From contig NC_053044.1 in the NCBI RefSeq assembly GCF_003473485.1, positions 51,562,091 to 51,626,090 on the forward strand: 64,000 nucleotides of DNA, given 5' to 3'. The position numbers and the translations under genes are program-made. The notes beneath the pieces are model-generated. The model was not told the DNA's origin and did no database searches. It was given only the letters and a program-made list of their open reading frames with translations. This stretch comes from Medicago truncatula (Eukaryota > Streptophyta > Magnoliopsida > Fabales > Fabaceae). Shown here in pieces: positions 35,741 to 47,290 of the stretch; position 1 is the first letter of the stretch, and the number at the start of each line of letters is the position of its first letter.

Positions 35741-38700
35741 ATGAGTGGAGAGGATGAAGACCCAGAAGAAAAAGCTTTGAATTTGAAGCGAAAGCGAAAT
35801 TCTTTTTCTTCTTCACGTTTCAATAATTTTCAACGCGATCTTATGGCTGGTGCGGTGATGGGTGGTGCGGTTCATACAATTGTGGCACCAATTGAGAGGG
35901 CTAAGTTATTGTTGCAGACACAAGAAAGTAATTTGGCTATTGTTGCTAGTGGTAGAAGAAAATTCAAAGGGATGTTTGATTGTATTATTCGTACCGTTAG
36001 GGAAGAAGGTGTTATCTCTTTATGGCGTGGTAATGGGAGTAGTGTTCTTCGTTATTATCCTTCTGTTGCACTCAATTTCTCTCTTAAGGTTCGTTTTCTT
36101 TATTCTTTATTTCTCTTTTCTTCTATTGCTTTGTATTGAAATGGATAATCCGTGATATTGCAAGTTATTAATATATTATGCAAACATTTGGAACTTGCAT
36201 GCTAGTTTCAACATTACTGATCCATTTTTGACTGGCCTGATATCTTGAATTAAGAGTGCCATTTAGTGTTTGTTTATTGTTTACATATTTGTAAGTAACT
36301 AGCATGGCTTGAGAAGAGGGATAACGAGAGTTGGAGCTATAAATTTTGTAACAAACACCATTATTTAGGGCCATTTGGTTTTGTCATCTCATGAAAACTA
36401 GGATGCAAGCAATGTTAAAAACTGGTTGTGTATGCTATCAACTAGGCAGTTAGTCATTTAACGATATGATCAAATCAAATTTATTTAAATTAGTCTTGAA
36501 GTGATAGAAAGTTGCTTGCTACTCAGAAAGAACCCTTCAACGGATGTGGAAGATGTGTTATTATCATAATAGATCCTCATGGTACGAGAGTATATTCCCG
36601 TGTTTACCCATCCATTTTCTTTGGGGTTCCTCTTCCGCGACAGGAAAATGCACCATAGAAGGTAGAAACAGTAAGTGGATACTTGGAAAGGTACTCCGAC
36701 GCTCAAGTCAATTAGGGTGAATAATATGTGAGTAAAGATAAACAGTGCAAGTGCCTCTTTAGGGTGAGCTCCCTCCTTATTTATCAAGACCTTAGGGAGT
36801 ATTGCATAGGCTGAATATGTTTGATTGAACTTGTCCTTCATTACTCTTCTGGATGCATCCCTCAGAATCTAAAAGGGCTGTGGAGGGTGGTCTATCTTCT
36901 TGCCTTTATGTGTGGCCGTGATTGTATGACAATCACCAGGGAAGATACTCAATAACTGAATCCAGAGGATTATAATGGAATGATTTCTTGAGCGAAGATT
37001 CTAGAAGGAGAACCTAATGGGGCCTATTAGCGATTCATCCTGACTCTAGCCTATCCCACACTTTTGATACCATGAAGTAAGGGAGCTAAGCCCTGACCCG
37101 TTTTTTGATCGGATTACTTTGGATTAGTAAATAAGCATATTATTTTTACTTCCAATAAAAAATTTCACTTGTTAAATTCACTCAAGGGAGCCCTTTATTT
37201 GTCCTTCACCGCATTATAATTCCTGATTATATTTTCTCTCACTATCTAAACAGACTCTCTCTATCTAAACAGATTTTTCTCATCCATCAAGCTCACCATT
37301 CCAAGCTCTTAATAGTTTTTTTTAGTTATCTCTGTCGCTGTCCTTGCCTAGTAGTGTTCATTCCCTTTTTACTTCTCCTTGGTACCTATGTCCGAGAAGA
37401 AAAAAGTCAAATTTTCAGATTGTAATTTGTAAGTATTATCCAGGCTGCAGTGCTCTTTTTTATTTTACAAGATGGATTTTAATCAATAACTGTTATTATA
37501 GTGACTCTGAAAAGCACCAGCATGCGCACTTTTATCCCTTTAACTGATAAGCGGACTTCCTTTTCTTTGGTTATGTTCTTGTAAGTCATTTTTCTATTTT
37601 TCTACTGTTAGAATTGCAATGATAACTGTGTCTACTTGCTGCTAGTATATCCTTCCCCATCCCTATACCAAAATCTGACCTTGCCCTGTAAACAAGAGAG
37701 TAAGAAGTATAGGAAAAGTAATAATGGTGCGAATTTAGTGCAAATAATCCCACTTGGAGTGATTTCAACCTTCCATGATGCAAAGTCCTTTTAGCCTGAA
37801 ACAAACGGGCAGGGAGGAAGAATATTGGGGACAATTTGAATTGTATGCTGGTCCTCTCAAATGTACATCAACTTCTTGCTAGGGAATTTTTATGAATGAA
37901 CTCAAAGATGTAATAAGGGCATAACTCAAATTTGGGAACCGGTCGTCGCAACTATCATGGATCAATTCCTTCATTAAGAAAAGTCATTAGGCATTTATTT
38001 TAGGATTGACTATTGATTGGGAGAGACCAAGCTCTCTAATTTTTGGAAGGGAGAGACCCAAGACTTTATTTCTTGGGAACCCATTTCATTTAAAAAATGA
38101 ATTTTCCTTTTTTTCATTCTCTGGTTAGTTTACCATACTGTTTTTGGTGTAATCCTATTCTATCATCAATAAAAGTCAGTTATTTGTATTAATTCCAATT
38201 TTGGTACCAGTTTCTATCACAAAATAAATGGAATGTTTCAGCATAACTTGCTATAAGTCCTTAGTTTAACACTCAAATTGGTTTAATCCATCCATGTCAT
38301 AATGAAATGAACCTTTTTTTAAAATTAAAAAGGCGTCAAACTATAACTTAATTTACACCTTTTAATGGGAGAAAAAGGAACTGATGCATCGTGGGCTTGG
38401 CATCTTGGACTTGAAATTTGCTTACATAAAAGGAAACAGGACACTTTTCAGTCAGGTGGATTTTGTTAAAATTTCAGAAATTTTTTCTGGCTAAAGGAAT
38501 TTGAGAAAATTTCTGAACGTTTTCTTATTAATTGCACTTTAAAGTTGCTGCTGCTGTTGAAGTTGATGTCAACATTTTTTTTTACTACAAAAAGCAAGGT
38601 ATGGATGTAGGCATCGTTCTCATAAGGCCATGCATTAGTAATGTTGTGACAGATGGAAAACAAATTTCTGCACGGAAGTTTGTGAAATGTGGCCAAAACC

Positions 38701-39586
38701 ACATTTTAGTGGCATTTTTATGTCCAGAAGATGATGGAATATCAACATAGGCTAAAACTTTGGGCTTTATAAATAATGTATGAATTATGAAGTTTCATTT
38801 CCACAACTGATGTATTTCGATGCATATTTCTTGATGTTGTTCTGCTTCTCACTCACTAATATAATTGATGAAAATTGATTATAAGCGAAGCTAAATCTAT
38901 ATTGTTACACTTAATGCAAAGTCATGATGAACTGTCTCGTGTTTTTTCAACAGGATCTTTACAAAAGCATATTAAGGGGTGGAAACTCTAATCCTGATAA
39001 TATTTTCTCTGGAGCATCCGCTAATTTTGTTGCTGGAGCAGCAGCAGGTTGTACATCACTCATCTTGGTTTACCCCCTTGATATTGCACACACCCGCCTT
39101 GCCGCTGACATCGGAAGGACGGAAGTGCGTCAATTCCGAGGCATTCACCATTTCTTAGCCACTATATTCCAGAAAGACGGGGTACGGGGGATTTACAGGG
39201 GCCTTCCTGCATCACTGCATGGTATGGTGATACACAGAGGTCTTTACTTCGGAGGGTTTGACACCATAAAAGAGATGTTGTCTGAAGAATCAAAACCCGA
39301 GTTGGCGTTGTGGAAGCGATGGATGGTAGCTCAAGCAGTTACAACCTCAGCCGGTCTGGTATCGTATCCGCTAGACACAGTTCGTCGGAGAATGATGATG
39401 CAGTCTGGCATGGAACATCCGGTGTACAATAGCACCCTCGACTGCTGGAGGAAAATCTATCGAACAGAGGGATTGATTTCGTTTTACCGCGGGGCAGTTT
39501 CGAATGTGTTTAGGAGCACTGGAGCTGCAGCTATCTTAGTCTTGTATGATGAGGTCAAGAAATTTATGAACTTGGGAAGGTTGTAA
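35741..39586 (+). CDS. PM-ANT1: Adenine nucleotide carrier, PM-ANT1-like (At5g56450 family)
   Basis: Two exons, 35741-36088 (116 codons) and 38954-39586 (210 codons plus stop), join in phase 0 to give 326 aa; the Arabidopsis protein has about 330. The intron is GT-AG and 2.87 kb long. It is a mitochondrial carrier family protein with three repeats. The carrier motifs are PIERAK in repeat 1, PLDIAH in repeat 2 and PLDTVRR in repeat 3. The ADP/ATP-carrier signature RRRMMM is present just after the third motif. Long segments match my recollection of Arabidopsis PM-ANT1, for example DLLAGAVMGG-like and SLWRGNGSSVLRYYPSVALN. The family exchanges or exports adenine nucleotides, and PM-ANT1 is reported at the plasma membrane rather than mitochondria. 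The N-terminus is short and charged (EDEDPEEK, KRKRN) with no obvious cleavable presequence. His replaces the usual basic Arg/Lys at the end of the second motif, as in the Arabidopsis protein. Confidence 0.9.
36089..38953 (+). other. Large intron of the PM-ANT1-like gene
   Basis: The 2.87-kb intron begins gttcg and ends tttcaacag. Positions of about 36600-37100 have a less AT-rich texture than the rest, suggesting an inserted retroelement fragment, but I see no protein domain or paired termini. No nested gene recognised. Confidence 0.6.
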
Positions 39587-42500
39587 CAGAAGCACCAAAC
39601 CAACTTAGTTAACTGAGTTCATTTTGATACCGGTTACTTTCATTACAACCTTTTATACATTACATCGAGGTTTAGGATAATTTTGTAAAGTACAAGTGAG
39701 CTCCATTATAGTTCATTTGAAAATGCATCTTGAATGGCATTTCAACTCAAAGGCAGCATAGTCACCAATTTAAAAAGGTTAGTTAAGCAAATATTGTCAT
39801 GGCCCAGGGACTAGATTAGAAGCCAATGATTGATGAGGGTGTAGTAATAAGATTATGATTGGAATATAAAAATTTGACAACTGTCATCATTCCTTGTAAA
39901 CTATTGTATTTGATAATTTTTTGAATAAGTATGATAGATCAGCAACTAACAAATGTTTGTCAAGTTACAACTGAACTTTGAAATAATACATTTATGGTTA
40001 CATTACACAGCATCTCTCCAAGTAACAAATAGACAACAGAATATTAGTATGCACAGGTGACAGGATCGATACACACCCAAGTGAAACCTTTGAATCAAAA
40101 TTTAAAATACGAACAAGCAGCTCAAACTTGTAATGGAAGCAAAAGTACTTACAAGCCTAGAAAGAAATAAGAATAATATTTTTTAAACAAAAAAAGTAAT
40201 ATGTGGACTATTATTTAACCAACTAATCCTCATTCTCCTTTTTGTATACGATGTATTTTATATATACTTAATTTTTTTTTTCTTTAAAAAAGAGACTAAC
40301 GTCACTCTTTTTATTTGTATATAGAGAGTAACGTCACCTTAAAGAAAAAAGGAAAAAGGGATGTATATAAAACTTAAAAAGAAAATTCACCATGTTATGA
40401 TTTTATACCTAAATAAATAGACAACATGAGAGGAAAAAGTGGAAGAGGAGTGGTGGGAACTCCATAAAGAGTGTATATTATAAATAAAGTTACAAGGGAT
40501 GCTCACACCCCCTTAATTTACTTCGTTGTTTTTTATTGTTACTGTTTATATGTACTGGTGTTATGTTCACAACCATAAACTAATTAGTAAGATGCTTTTT
40601 TTCATATTGGAGTAGGACTACGTTTTGAGATGAGAGTGCATTACCTAAAGTTTACCCGAGCATTATGGAGCACTTGATTTTGACATCGGCCGCCCAAAGC
40701 CAAAGTCCAATATTTATTGCCATTTTTGTGGATTTAATTAGTATAAATTGTTAGTGTAGAATTACTTATACATGCATTTAATTATGGAAAATGATCAAAA
40801 CTACGACAATATTTGTCGTGGATTATGCACGAATGGTTCTATAGTTGTCATTTAGCTTTTTCTCTTAACTTTGATTTGATCCAAAATGATAAATATTGCA
40901 TTTCCTAAATTTTACTTATGAGAAATCACAACAAAACACTTTCTTATGCGGTGGTTTTTATCCAAATCACTTCTGCATGTGTTTTATAACTAGAATGGAT
41001 GGATTATCCATGTATTTCTTTGGTGGCAGTATTTTTTTTAATATATACTACATGCAAAATCACTTAAAAGCATATATATAACATAAGCTATAAGGAAGTC
41101 ATTGATAAAGTATATAGCCTATGACTGAACATGTCGTGCAATTTCGTGCTTGAATCTGTTGGGCTATTTAGCAACGCTCTTTAATTATACATTGTCAATT
41201 AATATGCAAACGAATGAGTTACCAATTTTATTGACGTAACAACACCTCATTAAAAAATGTATAAAATAATTTTACATTGTCAATGTATAATAATTAAACT
41301 CTTTGTTTATTTATGCATTTTATTAAGACTACGAACTTTTCGGCATACTTCTTCATTAGTTATGAGATTTCTATGTAAATTTGGTGGGATTCATATAAAC
41401 ATTTAATCAATAACAGACAATATTAAGAATTTTATGTTGAATAAAATAAGACTTAAACATAACTTTAAAAGGAAAAAAAATTCTAACTTTACAAATCAGC
41501 TTGTAAGAGTTGAGTTAAGTAAACTCGTTCTAATATAATATAAAAGCACATAAAATTCATTGGACAATATCTACCAAATCACACTATCATGGCCACTTAG
41601 GACACTCAAGATGTCTTGCCTTTGACATGAATGGTGTAGTGTGCCAATAGTCCTTAATTTGATAAGGACGAGACATAAATTTATGAATGAGGCGGTCGTC
41701 ACCTTACAAACATGTATCGTAGGGGTTGAGTTAAGCTCTATCTATAATACTCTTATAAATATTAAAACATCTATATAGATTATTAGTACATTTTAAACCT
41801 TAAAAGCATACTTGTGTGGAAATAGAATCATGAAGCTTACGTGAGAATGTAAGATTCTAATAGATACACCAATGTTAAAAATCAAAACCATAGCATGGTT
41901 GCCACCTCTAAATACGCATTAAAGAAAGTAGAAAATGTAGAAAGTGAAACACGCACTCACTGACTTTGGGATTAATTGTCGCTGTAATTGTAGTAGTATT
42001 AGTGGTTGATGTCATTACCTTCTGTCTTTTCCCAACTCAAAGGAGAAGCATTGGGTCACAACTTACAAACTGTACTGTGTGAAGGAAGTGGGGTTAAGTT
42101 TTAGGACTCATACCCTAGATTATGATCTTAGTACCCCACCCTCATGTTCATAGATGCTCATGCATCATCAACATATTGCTATTTGTTTATGAAATGTGTA
42201 AAAAGGAAGAAAGCACAATGCAAAGTGCTTACCTTTGATCTGCGGTTTGTAGTTGATTTGGTATAGTGCAAAGATGATCATTCAAGCTAGTTTGCCAATG
42301 AAATTCGGACGTGTTGGTATTTCAAATGTTAGTAAAAATCTCTCGTGAATAGAAAAGTTGATCTTGAAAAATCACTTATATGTTTTTTTTATTTTAAATA
42401 ACACTTATATGTTTGTTGTTAGTAATCTAATGTGATAACATAAACCTTTTGGGATTTTATTATAGTCGGTCTAATCGAACCGAGCTTAACTAGACTGAAC

Positions 42501-43013
42501 CGGTTGAACCATGGTTGGTTCAACCAAAAGTACCTTGTATTTTGAAATTACTTTTTGGTTTTTAATACTTTTATTTATTTATACTCATGTTAAACCAAGC
42601 GATTTAGCTGATTTTTTTGGTGTTAACCCTTTTGTTTTTAGAAGAAATATCTTCTAGTAATCAAAAGTTTGGTCAATAGATAAGCAAAATTTTACTAAGA
42701 ATTATTTTTATCAGGAATCGAATTCAGATTTTTTTTTTTCAAAGGATACATAAAAGTCTCACCCGGTCAATATTTGTGAAGACTTTAGACTCAAGCTCGT
42801 TAATGGCCTTGAATGCAAGAATAACATGACGCACCGGTTCATTTAATTTATTTCTTGGCTTGATGTCCACAACTACGTAAGCTTGTCATTGCCCCCAATT
42901 TTTTTTTAGATTTGCATCTATTTATATGCTGAAATTTCCGTGACAGTCTTCAAAAGAATATATGTTTTTTGTCAATTCAAACAAAATCAAGGAAACCATA
43001 CTTATTTATTAAT
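39587..43013. other. Intergenic, no gene recognised
   Basis: Long AT-rich stretch without a supportable ORF. The phrase gagttgagttaagtaaactc near 41508 is echoed by ggggttgagttaagctct near 41725, flanking about 0.25 kb that resembles retroelement terminal sequence, but no clean boundaries are visible. A near-palindromic stretch, gaaccggttgaaccatggtt, lies near 42498. No RNA gene recognised. Confidence 0.4.
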
Positions 43014-43476
43014 GAGATGTGTTATTTGAACAACCAATTGAGTGATAACTTTTGTGATAACCACTAATTTACAAAAGAAAGCACTCCCTCCGTTCCTTTT
43101 TAAGTGTCACTTTTGGAGAAAAAATTTGTTTCAATTTAACTGTCACTTTCAAAGTTCAATGCAACATTAAATGTTGTTTTACCAATATTACCCTTAGTTA
43201 TTTATTGTTGAAAGAGAAATATATAAAATGAGATATCAAATGAATAAGGTTATTATAGTAAAAGTATGAAGTATTGTATCAAAAGTAATAATATTTATTG
43301 ATTGTATTGATTTGTGTAAAATATAAAAAAATGACAATTAAAAAGGAACGGAGATACTATATAGTTACACGAAAACCAAAGTAATAGAGAGAGAAAATAA
43401 AAAAATAATGTGAGTATGAGAGATAAAGTTGTCACATAGATTGTCACAAAATGGTTGTCAAAATATCATTTCTCTA
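43014..43476. mobile_element. MITE containing a second nested MITE
   Basis: The outer ends gagatgtgttatttgaacaacc and (reverse complement) gagaaatgatattttgacaacc are inverted repeats of the same family as the element at 8466-8637. The inner element at 43083-43358 interrupts it. Without the inner element the outer would be about 190 bp, matching the 172 bp of its relative. Confidence 0.7.
43083..43358. mobile_element. Stowaway-like MITE nested in another MITE
   Basis: It begins actccctccgttccttttta and ends with the inverted counterpart (aaaaaggaacggagatact). The sub-terminal arms contain gtgtcac and mirror parts such as tgacaatt. It sits inside the outer MITE at 43014-43476. Confidence 0.8.
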
Positions 43477-45007
43477 TGAATATACGATGAGTCCCTTTAC
43501 TCGCTTTATTTTTTTATCTTTTTATTTTCTTTATATCCCAAAAAAACTTTAACCAAATAAGTAAAGTGTGTAAATTCTTTAAAAAAAAAAGTAAAGTGTG
43601 TAAATATTATGATAATTCAGAGTTCGGCCAACAAATAAGTAAACTCTAATTACCACAAACATTCCGAGAAAGTGAAATTAGGAATTCAATATTATTATAT
43701 TATATTTGATACAAGTTTACTAATTTGTTGTTCTTGGATACTATTTATGAAGAATTCTTATGCACTAGCTTGGACGGGTATTGGTAAATTTGATTTGATT
43801 TTTAAATAAATTAATAAAAAAATATGACTTTTTTTTTTCAAAAAAATATACTAATGTGTTCACAATTATTTATACCCATAATAAAATTTACAATACAACT
43901 TCTAAACTTTTTATTCGCGTGTTAGAGTGAGAATTTTTTATCCCTAAGAATAAATCTTACCCACCAACTTTCCTAGCATTATCAAGAATTTACCAAACTT
44001 CATGAGAATAATATTATTGGGATTAAGATTCTTAGGAAAGCTAATCCGATGAATATAAATAAAATTTTGAAATCATGAAACAAACAATCCCTCAAGTTAT
44101 TATAAAAGTAACGATTGGAGAGGTTGGATTCCCATAACATAGAAAAAATCAAAGTTCGAATTATGAATAGAGGATTTATTTAAATTTGGTGTTTGACAAG
44201 TTTTGAATGACATTACATTTAGTGAAAAAAGAAAAATGTTAACACTAAAATGGTTATATATACGGGATACGATCAAAAAGACAACAATAAAATAAAATCT
44301 CCACTAATATGTTAAAAAATTCCCACTGTACCTATTCAATTATGCTAAAAATTAAAGGAAAAATGTAATTAAATACGTTTCTTTAAATGATCATTAACAA
44401 ACGAGTTTAAAAGTAAATATATAAAATAAAAAATACAAAAGTAAATAGGTGATATTTCATATTTCATAAAGTAAAATTGGATTTGACATCTTTGTTGCCT
44501 AACTGGTTAACCCCAGGGTCCGGACAACAATAAAAGGAAAAGGAAATAAATACTTATTTGATGGCCATAATGGTGATCGTACTGGACCCACAAATTCAAG
44601 TCCAAACACCCATAGCAGTATATGGCTATATGCCAGATGCCTATTCTTGTTCAAACAAAAATGAATTAAAAAGTAAGAAGGTGGAAAAGAACAATAGATA
44701 GCAAAATCCATAGCAGTTAAGTTACTACCAAATATGTACGGTCCGATTTGTTTGATACATGTTGAAAATGAGAGCAAATGAAAATTATTCCTTTTGATTG
44801 ATTAAACAAGGTAGAATTTTCCAATAATAGTACTTGGCTGTTTCAATTCACTCGTTACTCTCTAACTAACTGATTCACTCAGACATTCACCGTCCATTAC
44901 ACAAATTGGAATTTCATTTCCAGATAGAAAGTAAAAAAACCCTAAATTATACATCAATTTTTTGGGAGAGCGAAAGGATAAATATATAGTAGGAATGAGT
45001 TATGATA
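43477..45007. other. Intergenic, 3' side of the glutaredoxin
   Basis: AT-rich. No gene recognised; a minus-strand open frame at 44499-44777 has no identifiable domain and poor coding character. The last few hundred bases before 45008 would be the 3' untranslated region of the glutaredoxin, which is transcribed leftward. Confidence 0.4.
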
Positions 45008-45364
45008 TCAATTCCAAAGAGCACCAACTTGAACAAGCTTGGGAACGAGGTGACCGGTGACATGAAGAGCAACAAGGGACTCCAAGCCACCGATGCAGAT
45101 ACCGCCGATGAAAGCAGCGGGAGTGAGAGAGTGATCGGAGGTGGTGGGGACGGCGGGGATCTCGTTGTCATCCAATTGGATAACGGTGGGATGAACGCCG
45201 ATGGTGAAGAGGAGATTCCTCATGACATGGCACATGCAGCATGAGGAGGATCGGGTGAAGATGATGACAGGGTGTTCTGATATGAGGCGGTTGATTCGAG
45301 TTTCTGTGGATTCGTCTATGTCCATGGATAGAGAAGATGAAGAGGGTGAGTTGGAGTTGGACAT
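45008..45364 (-). CDS. CC-type (ROXY-class) glutaredoxin, CCMC active site
   Basis: Intronless, 118 aa, the usual size for plant CC-type glutaredoxins. Residues 1-20 are Ser-rich. The core has a VIIFTRSSSCCMCHVM strand-helix with the active site CCMC at 42-45, then GVHPTVIQLDD, then TPAAFIGG and GGLESLVALH for glutathione binding. The C-terminus is VGALWN. CC-type glutaredoxins are specific to land plants and use glutathione. Several bind TGA bZIP transcription factors through a C-terminal ALWL-type motif, modulating flower development, pathogen and nitrogen responses. Here the last residue is Asn instead of Leu, which could weaken co-repressor recruitment (inference). By its HPTVIQLDD text it sits near the GRXC9/GRXC10 branch, but I cannot choose between them. 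The long antisense ORF at 45002-45244 is a shadow. Confidence 0.92.
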   Translation of the reverse strand: MSNSNSPSSSSLSMDIDESTETRINRLISEHPVIIFTRSSSCCMCHVMRNLLFTIGVHPTVIQLDDNEIPAVPTTSDHSLTPAAFIGGICIGGLESLVALHVTGHLVPKLVQVGALWN

Positions 45365-45402
45365 GATGGTAGAAGCAGTGAGGTTGAGGACGGTTTTGCA
45401 GC

Positions 45403-45415
45403 ATATATATATATA
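45403..45415 (-). promoter_or_regulatory. TATA box candidate for the glutaredoxin
   Basis: An alternating TA run lies 39-51 bp upstream of the glutaredoxin ATG on its coding strand. If used as a TATA box the 5' leader would be only about 10-20 nt. It may instead be a simple repeat. Confidence 0.4.
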
Positions 45416-45467
45416 GATCAGTGTTGTGTTAGGAGGTAGCGAAGAGTTTGGAGGGGGTTTTTATATT

Positions 45468-46382
45468 GGGAGCTTCTATGGTGCAGTTAAAAAAATGACT
45501 TTTTTAAAAAAATCATTTTGTTTAACCAATAGCATAGTTGTTCATGCCATGTCAGCTAGTGTCTTTGTGATGGACCACTGTAACACTAAATTTTACTTTA
45601 TTACAAATCAGTCCTCATACAAAACATTAATTGATTTATTAACTTATTTTATTTAAAATTTCTAAAAAAATAAAATCATTATTTGTTCTTCATCTTTTCA
45701 ATTTGTTCAACCTTTCTTCACGTTCTGCATATTATTCATTTTTCTTCATCTTCTTCCCAAAATGGAAGACATGACCATCACTGACAAAAATCATTCTTAA
45801 CCCAATTCAAAATCGAAATCGAAATTGAAATCCATTCAAAATCTTGAGTTCCTCATCTCAAAATCGAAATCCATTTGAAATCCAATTCTTCCATTCAAAA
45901 TCAAAATCATGTTCTTCCATGCGGTTTGAAATCGAAATGCAATTCCGCTTTGAACCGGTTCGTATCATTCAAAAACTAAGTGAGATTGTTCTATCGCATA
46001 ATCTTGTATCTAATCATGTTCGCTCGAAATCATGTTCTTCTGCTTGCTTTGAACCGGTTCATAATCCTGCATCTAATCCTTCCCCAATTTCATTTATTTT
46101 TTCAATCTCACTTAGTTTTTTCATTGATTAATAATTTATTTGTTTATATTTAATTCAAGGTTGATTGGTAAAAAATAATAATAATAAAAAAATGTTTAAT
46201 TTTGATTTAATCAAGGACACAATTGCAACAAGTAAAAATATAGTGGTACACCATATGAGCAAATGTACAATGCGCACTAAAATTTGATGTGACATGCATT
46301 AAATACACAGATGTATTATGATCGGTCATTCTAATGACTTCACCAAAAAAGTCATTTTAACGACTTCACCGTAGAATTTCCC
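45468..46382. mobile_element. Mutator-type MITE upstream of the glutaredoxin
   Basis: The left end gggagcttctatggtgcagt and the reverse complement of the right end (gggaaattctacggtgaagt) are terminal inverted repeats, with a second shared block aaaatgactttttt. The flanking 9-mers ttttatatt and ttttattct match at 7 of 9. The interior (about 45790-46080) holds repeated aaaatcgaaatc(c) motifs and no transposase. It begins about 100 bp upstream of the glutaredoxin start codon. Confidence 0.75.
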
Positions 46383-47290
46383 TTTTATTCTATTTTTATA
46401 AACAAAATGAAAATGGAAAATGGAAGGAAATCATAGTGCTTGCTCACATCGCGTAGGCACATACTTTTCTTGGTAGCAGAAATAAATTTTAGTTGAGTTT
46501 TGCTCCAAAAATTAATCACGATTAAGGCAAATCTCAAAAACTCAAACAGAGTTTACAAATATATTTACATATATATTATTCTTAATTAGTAGTCATCACA
46601 ACATTATATGGAATTAAACTCCTAATTTTGTAAATGAATCGTCTTCTTTTCAATTAAACCAACATTCATTAACCACATAAACTTTTTTTGTTTTTTAGAG
46701 GATTAGCCACGTAGTCACATACTACAGCAAGTACTATTTTGTGTTTTCATCTTCTTAATCTTATATATGCCGTCTTTGCCACTAAACCACTTTAAAGCTC
46801 CTTTACCTTTTCGGTAAACTAAACAGCCATTTTGATATTTCAATGTGTGACATTTTATATGTTATAATTTTTATGACACAATATGGTTATAATTTTCAAA
46901 TGTATTAATTATAAATATACTACCCAATGTTTTTCAATTAATTAATTTGATCATCAAATGAGTTTTTTGTTGGTGATTTTGATCGTCGACGCTTAATTTT
47001 CCATATATCTATCTCTTCACGTATGATAACACAATCTATTATCCCATTTTCTCTTTATTAAAAAACTTATATAATTCTATCCATATATCATTTTTCTTAT
47101 GCAGATGTGTAAAAGATATATATCAAAATTTGCAATTTATTTATTCTAATTAATGAGTATGTTATTTGTAATGTTGTTAGCCAGAAAAAATGGTATGTGT
47201 AATGCAATTTCGAACTTATATCAAATGAATATAAAAAAAATAGATTTCTTTTAAGCAGTAAAACAAACTAAAATTTATGTTGTTAATATT
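46383..47290. other. Intergenic, no gene recognised
   Basis: AT-rich sequence with no supportable coding frame. Its right end (47265-47290) is the left copy of the target-site duplication of the LINE that follows. Confidence 0.45.

Noticed and set aside
36600..37100. Nested gene in the large intron of the carrier
   Set aside because: Texture suggests retroelement debris, but no domain, termini or ORF supports a call.
41508..41745. Possible small LTR pair around gttgagttaag motifs
   Set aside because: The two motifs share under 20 bases and no TG...CA ends or target duplication could be found.
45002..45416. Plus-strand ORFs over the glutaredoxin
   Set aside because: Antisense to a gene with clear family motifs and no independent homology.
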